Positions 6,899-13,825 are shown, counted from the first letter of the stretch. The stretch: DNA of 15,118 nucleotides from an uncultured Pseudomonadota bacterium (GCA_937983055.1 CALJLA010000051.1:1-15118); one strand, 5' to 3'. Numbers and translations: made by a program. Notes: a model not told the origin generated them from the sequence alone.

Positions 6899-7444
6899 TC
6901 AGACTTTCAGGAAGTGCTCGCGGTAGTACTTCAGCTCGTCGATCGACTCGTGGATGTCGGCAAGCGCTTCGTGCTTGCCGTGCTTGGTCAGCCCGGCCGC
7001 GATCTCGGGCTTCCAGCGTTTTGCCAGCTCTTTCAGGGTCGACACATCCAGATTGCGATAGTGAAAGTAGGCTTCGAGCTTCGGCATCCAGCGCGCGAGA
7101 AATCGGCGGTCCTGGCAGATCGAATTGCCGCACATGGGCGAGGTATTGGGCGGCACATGCAGTTCCAGGAAAGCGAGCATGCGCTGCTCCGCCTCCACCT
7201 CGGTCAGCCGCGAGGCCTTGACCTTGTCGATGAGGCCGGATTTGCCGTGCGTACCCTTGTTCCAGGCGTCCATCGCGTCGAGCACCTCGTCGCTCTGGTG
7301 AACGACCAGCACCGGCGCCTCGGCAACCGTATCGAGCCCGGCGCTCGTCACGACGATGGCGACCTCGATAATGCGATCATTGTTCGGGTCGAGCCCGGTC
7401 ATCTCCATGTCGATCCAGGCGAGGTAGGTGGCGTCCTGTGCCAT
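6899..7444 (-). CDS. orn: Oligoribonuclease
   Basis: A 181-residue DEDDh 3'-5' exonuclease that degrades RNA dinucleotides, including pGpG from cyclic-di-GMP turnover, as the last step of RNA decay. Asp12 and Glu14 (W-I-D-M-E-M-T-G-L-D), Asp112, His158 and Asp163 occupy the numbering of the E. coli enzyme, and Tyr129 is at the position of the conserved tyrosine that reaches across the dimer. The length equals the E. coli protein. The ATG at 7442-7444 is preceded by AAGGAAG at tight spacing. It is divergent from the M48 peptidase gene with 84 bp between them, so both promoters must lie there; I could not pick convincing boxes. Confidence 0.96.
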   Translation of the reverse strand: MAQDATYLAWIDMEMTGLDPNNDRIIEVAIVVTSAGLDTVAEAPVLVVHQSDEVLDAMDAWNKGTHGKSGLIDKVKASRLTEVEAEQRMLAFLELHVPPNTSPMCGNSICQDRRFLARWMPKLEAYFHYRNLDVSTLKELAKRWKPEIAAGLTKHGKHEALADIHESIDELKYYREHFLKV

Positions 7445-7528
7445 ACTTCCTTGGTTTTCCGTCCGAATTTTCAGCCGTGTATTGTGTCACAGGGCTGGGA
7501 CATCCCCTAACACCGCAGACCGAAGACA

Positions 7529-8779
7529 ATGAACGCCTTCTCGATCCTTTTCCTGCTGGCGCTGGTCGTGGCGACGGCAACCCGCCTGTGGCTGGCACGG
7601 CGGCACGTACGGCACGTCCAGGCCGAACGCGATCGCGTGCCCCCGGCGTTTTCCGCCGACATCTCGCTCGAAGCCCATCGCAAGGCGGCCGACTATACCG
7701 CGGCGAAGACCCGCCTCAACGCAAGCGCCATTGCATTCGACGCGCTGGTGCTGGTCCTGCTGACATTTGGCGGCCTGCTTCAATGGCTGAATGCGGTTGC
7801 AGGCGGGCTGTTCGAGCACGGCATTCTGCAGGGCACGGCCTTTATCGTGATGCTCATGGTGCTGACCTCGGCGATCGAACTGCCCTTCGGCCTTTACCGC
7901 ACCTTCGGCATCGAAGCGCGGTTCGGCTTCAACAAGATGACGCTCGGCATGTGGATTGCCGACCTCCTCAAGAACGCGCTGGTCGGCGCGCTGTTCGGCA
8001 TTCCCCTCGTGCTGGCGGTCCTCTGGCTGATGAACGGGATGGGGAGCCTCTGGTGGCTCTACGTCTGGCTCGTTGTCGTCGGCTTCATGCTGTTCATGCA
8101 GTTCATTGCACCCACCTTCATTGCGCCGCTGTTCAACAAGTTCACGCCGATGAAGGAAGGCGAGATGAAGCAACGCATCGAACGCCTCATCGAGCGCTGC
8201 GGATTTGCCTCCAGCGGTCTGTTCGTGATGGATGGCAGCAAGCGCAGCTCGCACGGCAACGCCTATTTCACCGGCTTCGGCAAGACCAAGCGCATCGTGT
8301 TCTTTGACACCCTGCTCGAGCGGCTGGATCTGCCCGAGATCGAGGCGGTGCTCGCGCATGAGCTGGGCCACTTCCGCATGCGGCATGTGATGAAGCGCAT
8401 TGCGCTGCTCGCGGTGTTCTCGCTGCTGTTCTTTTTCGTGCTCGGTCTGCTGAAGACGCAGCCCTGGTTCTTCGAGGGACTCAACGTTCGCTTCCCGGCA
8501 AGCGACGCGATGGCGCTCACCCTGTTCTTTCTGGTGGTGCCGGTGTTTACTTTTGCGCTGCAGCCGCTGCTGGCAACCTACTCGCGCAAGCATGAGTTCG
8601 AAGCCGACGAGTATGCCGCGCGCTTCACGCCGGCGCGCGACCTGGTGACCGCGCTGGTGAAGTTGTACAAGGACAATGCATCGACCCTGACACCGGACCC
8701 GCTGCATTCCGCCTGGTACGACTCCCATCCGCCGGCGGCAGCGCGCATCGCCCGCCTGCAGCAGATGGCCAAAGCTTGA
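7529..8779 (+). CDS. M48-family (Ste24/CAAX-protease-like) membrane metallopeptidase
   Basis: A 416-residue zinc protease of the Ste24 type. Zinc ligands are His277 and His281 in H-E-L-G-H, with Glu278 catalytic and Glu356 in E-F-E-A-D as third ligand. Several membrane segments are visible (about 1-20, 66-90, 103-120, 150-200, 291-308, 327-350). The N-terminal region matches the M48 N-terminal membrane domain, and S-H-G-N-A-Y-F-T-G-F at 241-250 is the edge strand seen in such peptidases. In bacteria these enzymes act in membrane-protein quality control; no prenylated substrate is expected. The ribosome site before the ATG is weak. The following genes (pterin dehydratase, rsgA, CobD-like) form a block common in betaproteobacteria. 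Confidence 0.92.
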   Translation: MNAFSILFLLALVVATATRLWLARRHVRHVQAERDRVPPAFSADISLEAHRKAADYTAAKTRLNASAIAFDALVLVLLTFGGLLQWLNAVAGGLFEHGILQGTAFIVMLMVLTSAIELPFGLYRTFGIEARFGFNKMTLGMWIADLLKNALVGALFGIPLVLAVLWLMNGMGSLWWLYVWLVVVGFMLFMQFIAPTFIAPLFNKFTPMKEGEMKQRIERLIERCGFASSGLFVMDGSKRSSHGNAYFTGFGKTKRIVFFDTLLERLDLPEIEAVLAHELGHFRMRHVMKRIALLAVFSLLFFFVLGLLKTQPWFFEGLNVRFPASDAMALTLFFLVVPVFTFALQPLLATYSRKHEFEADEYAARFTPARDLVTALVKLYKDNASTLTPDPLHSAWYDSHPPAAARIARLQQMAKA

Positions 8780-8866
8780 GGCGGCGCGTACACAATTAGA
8801 GGACTCTGAGGCAAACGATCCGTTGGCATTCCCTGTGCGGCCGCTTAACCGCGCATAGAACGTCGA

Positions 8867-8897
8867 TTCTCTCTGGGTTCTCTGTGAACTCTGTGGT
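8867..8897 (+). repeat. Imperfect TCTCTG/CTCTGTG tandem repeat
   Basis: Three near-copies of a nine- to ten-base unit run in series: TCTCTGGGT, TCTCTGTGA and ACTCTGTGGT. The stretch is T- and pyrimidine-richer than its surroundings and sits 28 bases before the pterin dehydratase gene. I recall similar C-T-C-T-G-T-G runs scattered in intergenic DNA of other bacterial genomes, but no function is established to my knowledge. Confidence 0.45.
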
Positions 8898-8924
8898 CAG
8901 GCAAGCGCTTTAAAGGAGACAGCA

Positions 8925-9266
8925 ATGACCGACATCGCACTGGACCTGGTGCGCAAGAAGTGCAAGCCCTGCGAAGGCGGCGTGGCGCCGATGACCGAGA
9001 CCGAGATCGGCCGCATGCTGAAGGGCCTGCAGGGCTGGGAATACAAAGGCGGCATGATCCGCAAGACCTACAGCTTCAAGGACTATTACCAGACCACCGC
9101 GTTCGTCAACGCCACCGCCTGGATCTCGCACCGGGAAGATCACCACCCCGACATCGAGCTGGGCTACAACAAGTGCACCGTCTCCTACATGACCCACGCC
9201 ATCAGGGGCATTTCGGAGAATGACTTCATTTGCGCAGCCAAGATCGATTCTCTATTCGAGCTTTGA
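8925..9266 (+). CDS. phhB: 4a-hydroxytetrahydrobiopterin dehydratase
   Basis: A 113-residue pterin-4a-carbinolamine dehydratase, which dehydrates 4a-hydroxytetrahydropterin so the cofactor of aromatic amino acid hydroxylases can be recycled. The active-site region is S-H-R-E-D-H-H-P at 68-75, with the conserved histidine pair and proline (the usual H-N-P reads H-H-P), and T-H at 90-91. AAAGGAG before the ATG is a good ribosome site. No phenylalanine hydroxylase is visible here; stand-alone copies are common. It lies between the M48 peptidase gene and rsgA, probably with its own leader containing the pyrimidine repeat. Confidence 0.93.
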   Translation: MTDIALDLVRKKCKPCEGGVAPMTETEIGRMLKGLQGWEYKGGMIRKTYSFKDYYQTTAFVNATAWISHREDHHPDIELGYNKCTVSYMTHAIRGISENDFICAAKIDSLFEL

Positions 9267-9304
9267 GTTCTGGGCGCCGAAGACGACGCCAGGCAATCAT
9301 CGCG

Positions 9305-9333
9305 TTCAGTTTCCGCAGTGCCCCGTCTAGAAT
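9305..9333 (+). promoter_or_regulatory. Possible rsgA promoter
   Basis: TAGAAT (9328-9333) is a five-of-six -10 match; TTCAGT (9305-9310), 17 bases upstream, is a weak -35. It would start transcription near 9340, about 40 bases before the proposed rsgA start. Confidence 0.3.
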
Positions 9334-9380
9334 AGCCGACAGGGCCGGCTCGACCGGCGCACCTTAAGTACGCTTCGCGA

Positions 9381-10298
9381 TTGCCCCGCGCACCTCGAGC
9401 TGTCAAGCACGCCGAAATCCTTCACGGCCTTGTCGTCGGCGTGCACGGCCGCCACTATCGGGTGGAGTTGCCGGAGGGCGAAGTGCTGCACTGTTATCCG
9501 CGCGGCAAGAAGAGCGCGCTCGCCTGCGGCGACCGGGTCGCGCTTCGTCGCAGCGCGCCCGACCAGGGCGCCATCGTTTCCATCGCGGACCGAACGTCCC
9601 TGATCTACCGCTCGGACCAGTTCCGGGAAAAGATCATTGCCGCAAATGTCACGCAGGCCGTCGTGGTGCTGGCCGGGAAGCCGGCATTCAGCGAAAGCCT
9701 GCTGGTTCGCTGCCTGGTGGCAATCGAGAGCCAGCCGGTCAAGCCCCTGATCGTGCTGAACAAGGCGGACCTGCCGGAGACCGCGCAGGCGCGGCAGGCA
9801 CTGGCGCTCTACGAGCAGCTCGACTATCCCTTGATTGCGATTTCGGCCAATCGCGACATCTCGCCGCTGCTGCCGAAGCTGTCGGGCGAAACCAGCGTGC
9901 TGGTCGGACAGTCCGGCATGGGCAAGTCCACCATCGTCAACGCGCTGGTGCCGGGCGCGGGCGCGGCCATCGGCGAACTCTCGGAAGCGCTCGGATCGGG
10001 CCGGCACACCACCACCAGCGCCAGCCTGTATCACCTGGACGCCGGTTCGCACATCATCGACTCGCCTGGGATGCAGTCGTTCGGCCTGCATCATCTCGAC
10101 CGGGCGCAGCTTGTGCACGCCTTTCGGGAGTTCAGGCCGCACGAAGGCCGGTGCAAATTTGCGGACTGCCGCCACCGGGTGGAACCCGGCTGCAGCATTC
10201 TCGCCGCGGTCAAGTCGGGCCGGATCGACGCCCGCCGCTGGCAGGCGTTCAGCGAGCTGGCGGCGGAACTCGAGGGCCGGCCGCCGGCGTGGGCCTGA
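9381..10298 (+). CDS. rsgA: Ribosome small-subunit-dependent GTPase A
   Basis: A 305-residue circularly permuted GTPase (RsgA/YjeQ) that checks late 30S subunit assembly. An OB-fold N-terminal domain spans about residues 14-75. The G motifs then come in permuted order: N-K-A-D (G4) at 127-130, S-A-N near 155-157 (G5), G-Q-S-G-M-G-K-S-T (G1) at 176-184, T-T near 210-211 (G2) and D-S-P-G (G3) at 227-230. The C-terminal zinc site is Cys258, Cys263, His265, Cys271. The start is TTG with no clear ribosome site; an in-frame stop at 9333-9335 and the absence of any better start in between make this the longest possible reading, and the true start could lie slightly downstream. It converges on the CobD-like gene ten bases on. 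Confidence 0.95.
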   Translation: MPRAPRAVKHAEILHGLVVGVHGRHYRVELPEGEVLHCYPRGKKSALACGDRVALRRSAPDQGAIVSIADRTSLIYRSDQFREKIIAANVTQAVVVLAGKPAFSESLLVRCLVAIESQPVKPLIVLNKADLPETAQARQALALYEQLDYPLIAISANRDISPLLPKLSGETSVLVGQSGMGKSTIVNALVPGAGAAIGELSEALGSGRHTTTSASLYHLDAGSHIIDSPGMQSFGLHHLDRAQLVHAFREFRPHEGRCKFADCRHRVEPGCSILAAVKSGRIDARRWQAFSELAAELEGRPPAWA

Positions 10299-10308
10299 GG
10301 ATTCCCGG

Positions 10309-11238
10309 CTAGCCGCCGAACCAGGCGGCAATCGTGACCAGGCCGATCACACCCATCCAGATGATGAGCGCGCGCCAGATCAGGCCGACCGCGCTGGTCA
10401 TGTAGTTCACATCGGCCTCGTCGCCCAGCCCGATTTCGGGCCGGAACGCGACCGTGCCATGCTGGTGCAACGTCTCGCCAAGGCGAACGCCGATGGCGCC
10501 GGCGCCGGCCGACAGCACGATGCCCTGCTCCGGCCGCAGCCAGGTCTGGGCCTGCGACCGCCAGCAGAACACCGCATCCTCGAAATCGCCCGCCACCGCG
10601 AAACTGATCGCGGTCAGCCGGGTCGGTATCCAGTCGATCGCCTCGAAAATCTGGCGCGCGAACTCTCCGAACCGGCTCTCCTCTTCCTCGGCCTGCCCCT
10701 GACCCCATTTGTCCGCGAGCAGCGCCGACAGGCGGTACAGCACGGCACCCGCCGGCCCCGGCAGGATCACGAACCAGAAGATCACGCCGAAGACATGGCG
10801 ATGCGATGCCAGCAATCCGTCCTCGATCGCGACCTTGGCGATCTCGGTGCCGTTGTACTCTTCGGCCGGCTCGTTGCGCCAGTCGGTCAGCTCCTTGCGG
10901 GCAGCTGCCAGGTCGCCGGCCCTCAGGGCCTCGATGATGGCGGTGAAACCGTGGCTGAACTGGCGAAACCCCATGGTCACGTACAGCACCGCGACACTCC
11001 AGGCCAGCGCCAGCAGCACGCTGACCGACAGCAGCAGGTAATGGACGATCGCAACGCCGACGACCCAGGGCAGTACGCCCAGCAACCAGGCGATCACACC
11101 TTGGCGACGCTCCCCGGCATTGAAGTGCTTGCCGAGGCTGTTGGCATACCGGGTGTACAGACGGAATACCGCCGAGCGCCGATCAAGCGGACGAACCTGC
11201 TCCAGCAGCAGGGCAACGAGCAGCGATATGAATGTCAT
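10309..11238 (-). CDS. CobD/CbiB-family membrane protein
   Basis: A 309-residue integral membrane protein. The core A-I-E-D-G-L-L-A-S-H-R-H-V-F (137-150) followed by F-W-F-V-I-L-P-G-P-A-G-A-V-L-Y-R (154-169) is the pattern of CobD/CbiB proteins, in which the family enzyme attaches aminopropanol to cobyric acid. Betaproteobacterial copies beside rsgA are usually divergent members resembling AmpE, and no cobalamin gene is nearby, so cobalamin synthesis is uncertain. Membrane segments are likely near 1-14, 48-90, 148-170 and the extreme C-terminus. The ATG at 11236-11238 has no Shine-Dalgarno sequence; a TAGAAT -10-like box ends only six bases upstream on that strand, so a leaderless message is possible. 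Confidence 0.8.
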   Translation of the reverse strand: MTFISLLVALLLEQVRPLDRRSAVFRLYTRYANSLGKHFNAGERRQGVIAWLLGVLPWVVGVAIVHYLLLSVSVLLALAWSVAVLYVTMGFRQFSHGFTAIIEALRAGDLAAARKELTDWRNEPAEEYNGTEIAKVAIEDGLLASHRHVFGVIFWFVILPGPAGAVLYRLSALLADKWGQGQAEEEESRFGEFARQIFEAIDWIPTRLTAISFAVAGDFEDAVFCWRSQAQTWLRPEQGIVLSAGAGAIGVRLGETLHQHGTVAFRPEIGLGDEADVNYMTSAVGLIWRALIIWMGVIGLVTIAAWFGG

Positions 11239-11320
11239 GCCGGGATTCTAGCATCCGACGATTTCCCGGCCCGTACCGACACCGTGGCAGGCACAGCAAG
11301 CGGGCATGCCCGGGCGACGG

Positions 11321-11337
11321 CGCGCTGAATCGGTGCA
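11321..11337. promoter_or_regulatory. NtrC-like binding site
   Basis: The right half GGTGCA (11332-11337) is a perfect NtrC half-site. The left half has GC-C-T in register at the spacing of the enteric glnA site, and by eye about 12 of 17 positions match that site. Its centre lies roughly 130 bases upstream of the predicted sigma-54 start, a normal enhancer distance. The left half is imperfect, so this is suggestive only. Confidence 0.45.
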
Positions 11338-11433
11338 CGTCGGCTGCGGCGTCCACGTCTTCGGCCGCGCGGAAAATTGTTTCACTCGGATTTTTCCGTG
11401 TGCGGGCGTGTAGTTGCGTCGATCGAAGCGCTC

Positions 11434-11449
11434 TGGCACCAAGCTTGCA
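11434..11449 (+). promoter_or_regulatory. Sigma-54 (RpoN) -24/-12 promoter
   Basis: TGGCAC (11434-11439), five bases, TTGCA (11445-11449) matches the sigma-54 consensus TGGCAC-N5-TTGCW. The invariant GG and GC lie at exactly -24/-12 spacing (11436 to 11448). The predicted start is near 11460, about 45 bases before the riboswitch core. Sigma-54 with NtrC is the standard control of nitrogen-scavenging operons, which fits a guanidine-sensing leader. Confidence 0.8.
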
Positions 11450-11494
11450 GACTTGGCTTCAGTCGGCGAGTGGTCCTGTCAAACGACGGGATCC

Positions 11495-11633
11495 GGTAGG
11501 GGGACTAGGGTTCCGGCCTTTCGAGGCGTCTGGTCCGAGAGTCCCCCGGCCTTTTGCCCGGCCGCGACTGCGCAGCCGACGGCGAAAGGCTCCACGGAGG
11601 GATAAAAGCCCGGGAGAGCAGGACTGCTCTCCC
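11495..11633 (+). promoter_or_regulatory. Guanidine-I riboswitch (ykkC subtype 1)
   Basis: The conserved blocks of the ykkC/guanidine-I aptamer are present in order: CTAGGGTTCCG (11505-11515), GTCCGAGAG (11533-11541), and ACGGAGGGATAAAAGCCC followed by GGGAGA (11594-11617). Pairing supports the fold: GCCT (11516-11519) and AGGC (11524-11527) close a TTCG tetraloop (P2). TCCG (11534-11537) pairs with CGGA (11595-11598). A 10-bp extension joins GCCTTTTGCC (11549-11558) to GGCGAAAGGC (11581-11590) with one G-U. GGG (11508-11510) pairs with CCC (11609-11611). Members bind free guanidinium and turn on detoxification or nitrogen-use genes. Sister ykkC subtypes sensing ppGpp or PRPP are the alternative, but the core matches the guanidine class and the downstream solute-binding gene fits. 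Confidence 0.93.
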
Positions 11634-11640
11634 CGCATTT
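11612..11640 (+). terminator. Riboswitch expression-platform hairpin
   Basis: GGGAGAGCA (11612-11620), loop GGAC, TGCTCTCCC (11625-11633) is a perfect 9-bp stem, followed by CGCATTT. Its 5' arm contains the conserved aptamer end GGGAGA, so stem and ligand-bound aptamer cannot coexist. GGGGGA at 11499-11504 can pair with the same TCTCCC (11628-11633) and could act as the antiterminator strand. The U-run is short, so it may terminate weakly. It does not cover the AGGAG of the next gene, which argues for transcriptional rather than translational control. Confidence 0.65.
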
Positions 11641-11663
11641 AACCCGTTCCACAGGAGCCTTTC

Positions 11664-12665
11664 ATGCGCAACATGTTCCGCACCCTTGTCCGATCTCTCG
11701 TTCGCGCCGTCATTGGCGCCGCGCTGATTGCAGCACCTGCCGCGCACGCCGCCGACAGTGCCAAGATCGGCACCGTCGTCTGGATCGGCTATGGCCCCTA
11801 CTACGTGGCCAACGCGCTCGACCTGTTCAAGAATTCGGGCGTCAAGGTCACTCTTCAGTTCTTCACCGATCCGGCCCTGATTCCGCCGGCGATCGAGAGC
11901 GGTGCAGTGGACGGCGGCATGCTCACCTACGACCAGGTGATCGCCCAGGTGGCACGCGGCAGCACCCAGCGCGTCGTCATGCCGATCGACTATTCAGACG
12001 GCGGTGACGCGATCGTCGCTTCGAAGAAGGTCAAGTCCATTGCCGACTTCAAGGGCAAGAAGGTCGCCTTCAACCCGCTCTCGCCCTCCGACTTCCTGCT
12101 TTCCTATGCGCTGCAAGCCAACAAGATGACCGAGAAGGACGTGCAGGTGATCAACATGACGCCGGAGGCGATACCGGCGGCCATGGCCTCGGGCAGCCTG
12201 CCGATCGGCGTGACCTACGAACCCAATGTCTCGCAGATCGTCGGCATGAACGGCGGCAAGGACTTTCACGTGGTGTTTTCCACCAAGAACGCGCCCGGCC
12301 TGATCACCGACGTGCTGGTGTTCAAGAAAGAGACCATCGCGGCCAAGCCCGCGGTAGTGAAGGCGCTGATGCAGGGCTATCTCGACGGGCTCGCCTACAT
12401 GATGAAGAACCCGGATGAAGCCTACAAGCTGATCGGCAAGGCGATGGGCATCAGCGCCGCCGAGGTCAAGGAACAGCTCACCGGCGTCTACAACCTGACG
12501 CTTGCCGACATGCCGACCGTGTTCGCCAAGAGCAAGGACACCCGTTCGCTATTCATGAGCGGCGAACTGATCGGCGGCATCCTCAAGTCCAAGGGGCAGA
12601 TCGCCGCGGTGCCGCGCATCGAGGATACTTTCGACGACTCGCTGCTGAAGTCGCTGAAGAGGTAA
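11664..12665 (+). CDS. Periplasmic NitT/TauT-type ABC transporter solute-binding protein
   Basis: A 333-residue NMT1/THI5-like binding protein. A signal peptide is clear: basic start, hydrophobic stretch about 15-26, and A-H-A cleavage site at 27-29. The mature protein begins near residue 30, and motifs such as Y-Y-V-A-N-A-L-D-L-F (46-55), the D-G-G-D-A-I-V segment (112-118) and F-K-G-K-K-V-A (129-135) fit the nitrate/taurine/sulfonate-binding family. It would capture a small compound in the periplasm. As first gene after a guanidine riboswitch and sigma-54 promoter, a guanidine-containing ligand is the natural inference, though sequence alone cannot show it. AGGAG precedes the ATG by six bases; an ATG three codons on is also possible. 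The matching permease and ATPase are not in the window. Confidence 0.88.
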   Translation: MRNMFRTLVRSLVRAVIGAALIAAPAAHAADSAKIGTVVWIGYGPYYVANALDLFKNSGVKVTLQFFTDPALIPPAIESGAVDGGMLTYDQVIAQVARGSTQRVVMPIDYSDGGDAIVASKKVKSIADFKGKKVAFNPLSPSDFLLSYALQANKMTEKDVQVINMTPEAIPAAMASGSLPIGVTYEPNVSQIVGMNGGKDFHVVFSTKNAPGLITDVLVFKKETIAAKPAVVKALMQGYLDGLAYMMKNPDEAYKLIGKAMGISAAEVKEQLTGVYNLTLADMPTVFAKSKDTRSLFMSGELIGGILKSKGQIAAVPRIEDTFDDSLLKSLKR

Positions 12666-12673
12666 CGCGGAGG

Positions 12674-12700
12674 CCGGTCCCGGCACGCCAGCGGGACCGG
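12674..12700 (+). other. Intercistronic hairpin after the solute-binding gene
   Basis: CCGGTCCC (12674-12681) and GGGACCGG (12693-12700) form a perfect 8-bp stem with an 11-base loop, nine bases after the stop codon. There is no T-run. In ABC operons, stems after the binding-protein gene commonly protect the upstream mRNA or partly stop transcription so the binding protein is made in excess; that role is inferred here. Confidence 0.5.
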
Positions 12701-12737
12701 TCGCCGCAGCAACAGGCACGGCCGGAGGTACCACAAC

Positions 12738-13751
12738 ATGATCAAACACGTCTTCCGCAACCCGCAGGGCGCATGGGCGAACATCGCCGCCATCGCCTAC
12801 TCGTTGCTCGGCTACGGCGCTGGTATCGCGCTCATGGCCGTGCAGCCGTGGTACGCCAACCTTGCCGGCGTGCTGCTGACGGGCCACGCGCTGATCATCA
12901 GCGCCTACCTGCTGCACGAGTTTGCCCACCAGAGCATCTTCCGCTCGGCGGACGCGAACAACCGCTGGGGCACGCTGATGAGCTGGATCAACGGCAGCTG
13001 CTATGCGCCGTTCCAGGCCCTGCGGCGCAAGCACATGCGCCATCACATCGATCGCGCCGACGTGCTCACCTTCGATTACAAGGCCTTCATGAAGGCCTCG
13101 CCGCGCTGGTTCCGGCAGCTGGTGATCGCCGCCGAATGGGCCTGGATACCCGCGGTGGAGTTCATCATGCACGCCTATGTGATCGTGCTGCCGTTCGTGA
13201 AGTCCGCCCGCAAGGCTGAGCGCCCGCGCGTGATCGCGATCGTCGCCGCGCGGACCGGCGCCTTTGCACTGCTCGGCTGGCTGTCGCTCAAGGCCCTGCT
13301 GCTCTATGCCGTGGCCTACATGATCATGCTGCATGTGCTGCGCTTCACCGACGCCTATCAGCACACCTACGATGCCTTTGCCGTGCTGGAAGAAGGCGAG
13401 ATTCCTGACGACAAAGTGCGCGACCGCGACTACGAGCAGGGCAACACCTACTCGAACCTGGTGTCCGTCGCGCGCCCCTGGCTGAATCTGCTGCTGCTGA
13501 ATTTTTCCTATCACAACGCGCATCACGAGCGGCCGATCGTGCCCTGGCACGATCTGCCGAAGCTGCACGCCCAGCTTTTCGATCCGGCCTATGTGCAGGT
13601 CATCCCGATGGGCGAACTGCTGCGGCTCTACCACCGCGACCGCGTCGCCCGCATCCTGTCGGACGACTACGGCGAGGTCGCCCGCAGCGGGGACAACCGC
13701 GCCAACGGCTTTCTCGGCGCGGCCGGCGTCTCGTTTCTGACGGCGGTCTGA
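12738..13751 (+). CDS. Membrane di-iron fatty-acid-desaturase-family oxygenase (copy 1)
   Basis: A 337-residue membrane protein with the three histidine boxes of the desaturase/hydroxylase superfamily: H-E-F-A-H (60-64), H-M-R-H-H (99-103) and H-N-A-H-H (259-263), plus further histidines at 199 and 209 that may complete the iron site. Hydrophobic segments lie near 15-57, 128-155 and 165-200. These enzymes use O2 and electrons to desaturate or hydroxylate alkyl chains at the cytoplasmic face of the membrane. The context (guanidine riboswitch, solute-binding protein, SDR) suggests a nitrogen-containing substrate rather than a lipid, but that is inference; lipid modification cannot be excluded. 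GGAGG lies nine bases before the ATG. A homologous copy follows two genes later. Confidence 0.85.
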   Translation: MIKHVFRNPQGAWANIAAIAYSLLGYGAGIALMAVQPWYANLAGVLLTGHALIISAYLLHEFAHQSIFRSADANNRWGTLMSWINGSCYAPFQALRRKHMRHHIDRADVLTFDYKAFMKASPRWFRQLVIAAEWAWIPAVEFIMHAYVIVLPFVKSARKAERPRVIAIVAARTGAFALLGWLSLKALLLYAVAYMIMLHVLRFTDAYQHTYDAFAVLEEGEIPDDKVRDRDYEQGNTYSNLVSVARPWLNLLLLNFSYHNAHHERPIVPWHDLPKLHAQLFDPAYVQVIPMGELLRLYHRDRVARILSDDYGEVARSGDNRANGFLGAAGVSFLTAV

Positions 13752-13825
13752 TGCGCGGGCGCATGGACTTGTTACCGGCGCAGGCGTCCGGCAGCCGGGT
13801 TACGGCACGCCGTCATCTCCGATGA
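13751..13825 (+). other. Possible 24-codon coupling ORF between desaturase and SDR
   Basis: An ATG overlapping the desaturase stop (TGATG at 13749-13753) opens a 24-codon frame whose TGA overlaps the SDR start (ATGA at 13822-13825). The SDR has no Shine-Dalgarno sequence of its own, so ribosomes finishing this mini-ORF could reinitiate there. The peptide is arginine-rich and resembles nothing I know. A 14-base palindrome (ATGCGC, GG, GCGCAT, 13751-13764) sits at its start. It may be chance. Confidence 0.3.

Larger units (their letters stand above)
11239..11663 (+). other. 425-bp regulatory leader between CobD-like gene and the guanidine operon
   Basis: No protein gene is supported here. In order it holds the 5' end of the minus-strand CobD-like gene, a perfect 12-bp palindrome CGGGCATGCCCG (11301-11312), an NtrC-like site, an A/T-rich island (GGAAAATTG to TTTTTCC, about 11371-11397) that could bend DNA, a sigma-54 promoter, the riboswitch with its expression-platform hairpin, and an AGGAG ribosome site. 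Confidence 0.8.

Noticed and set aside
7487..8728. 413-codon minus-strand frame opposite the M48 peptidase
   Set aside because: His/Gln/Glu-rich antisense translation without motifs; the plus strand has a full zinc-protease signature.
9835..11328. 497-codon plus-strand frame across rsgA and the CobD-like gene
   Set aside because: It overlaps two well-supported genes in other frames and shows no recognisable domain.
11414..11642. Short plus-strand open frames within the riboswitch leader
   Set aside because: They overlap the structured RNA and its hairpin, have no ribosome sites, and conflict with each other in frame.
11495..11663. Thiamine (TPP) riboswitch, suggested by the NMT1/THI5-like gene downstream
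   Set aside because: The conserved TPP blocks are absent and the ykkC/guanidine-I blocks are all present; NMT1-like domains are shared by many non-thiamine binding proteins.
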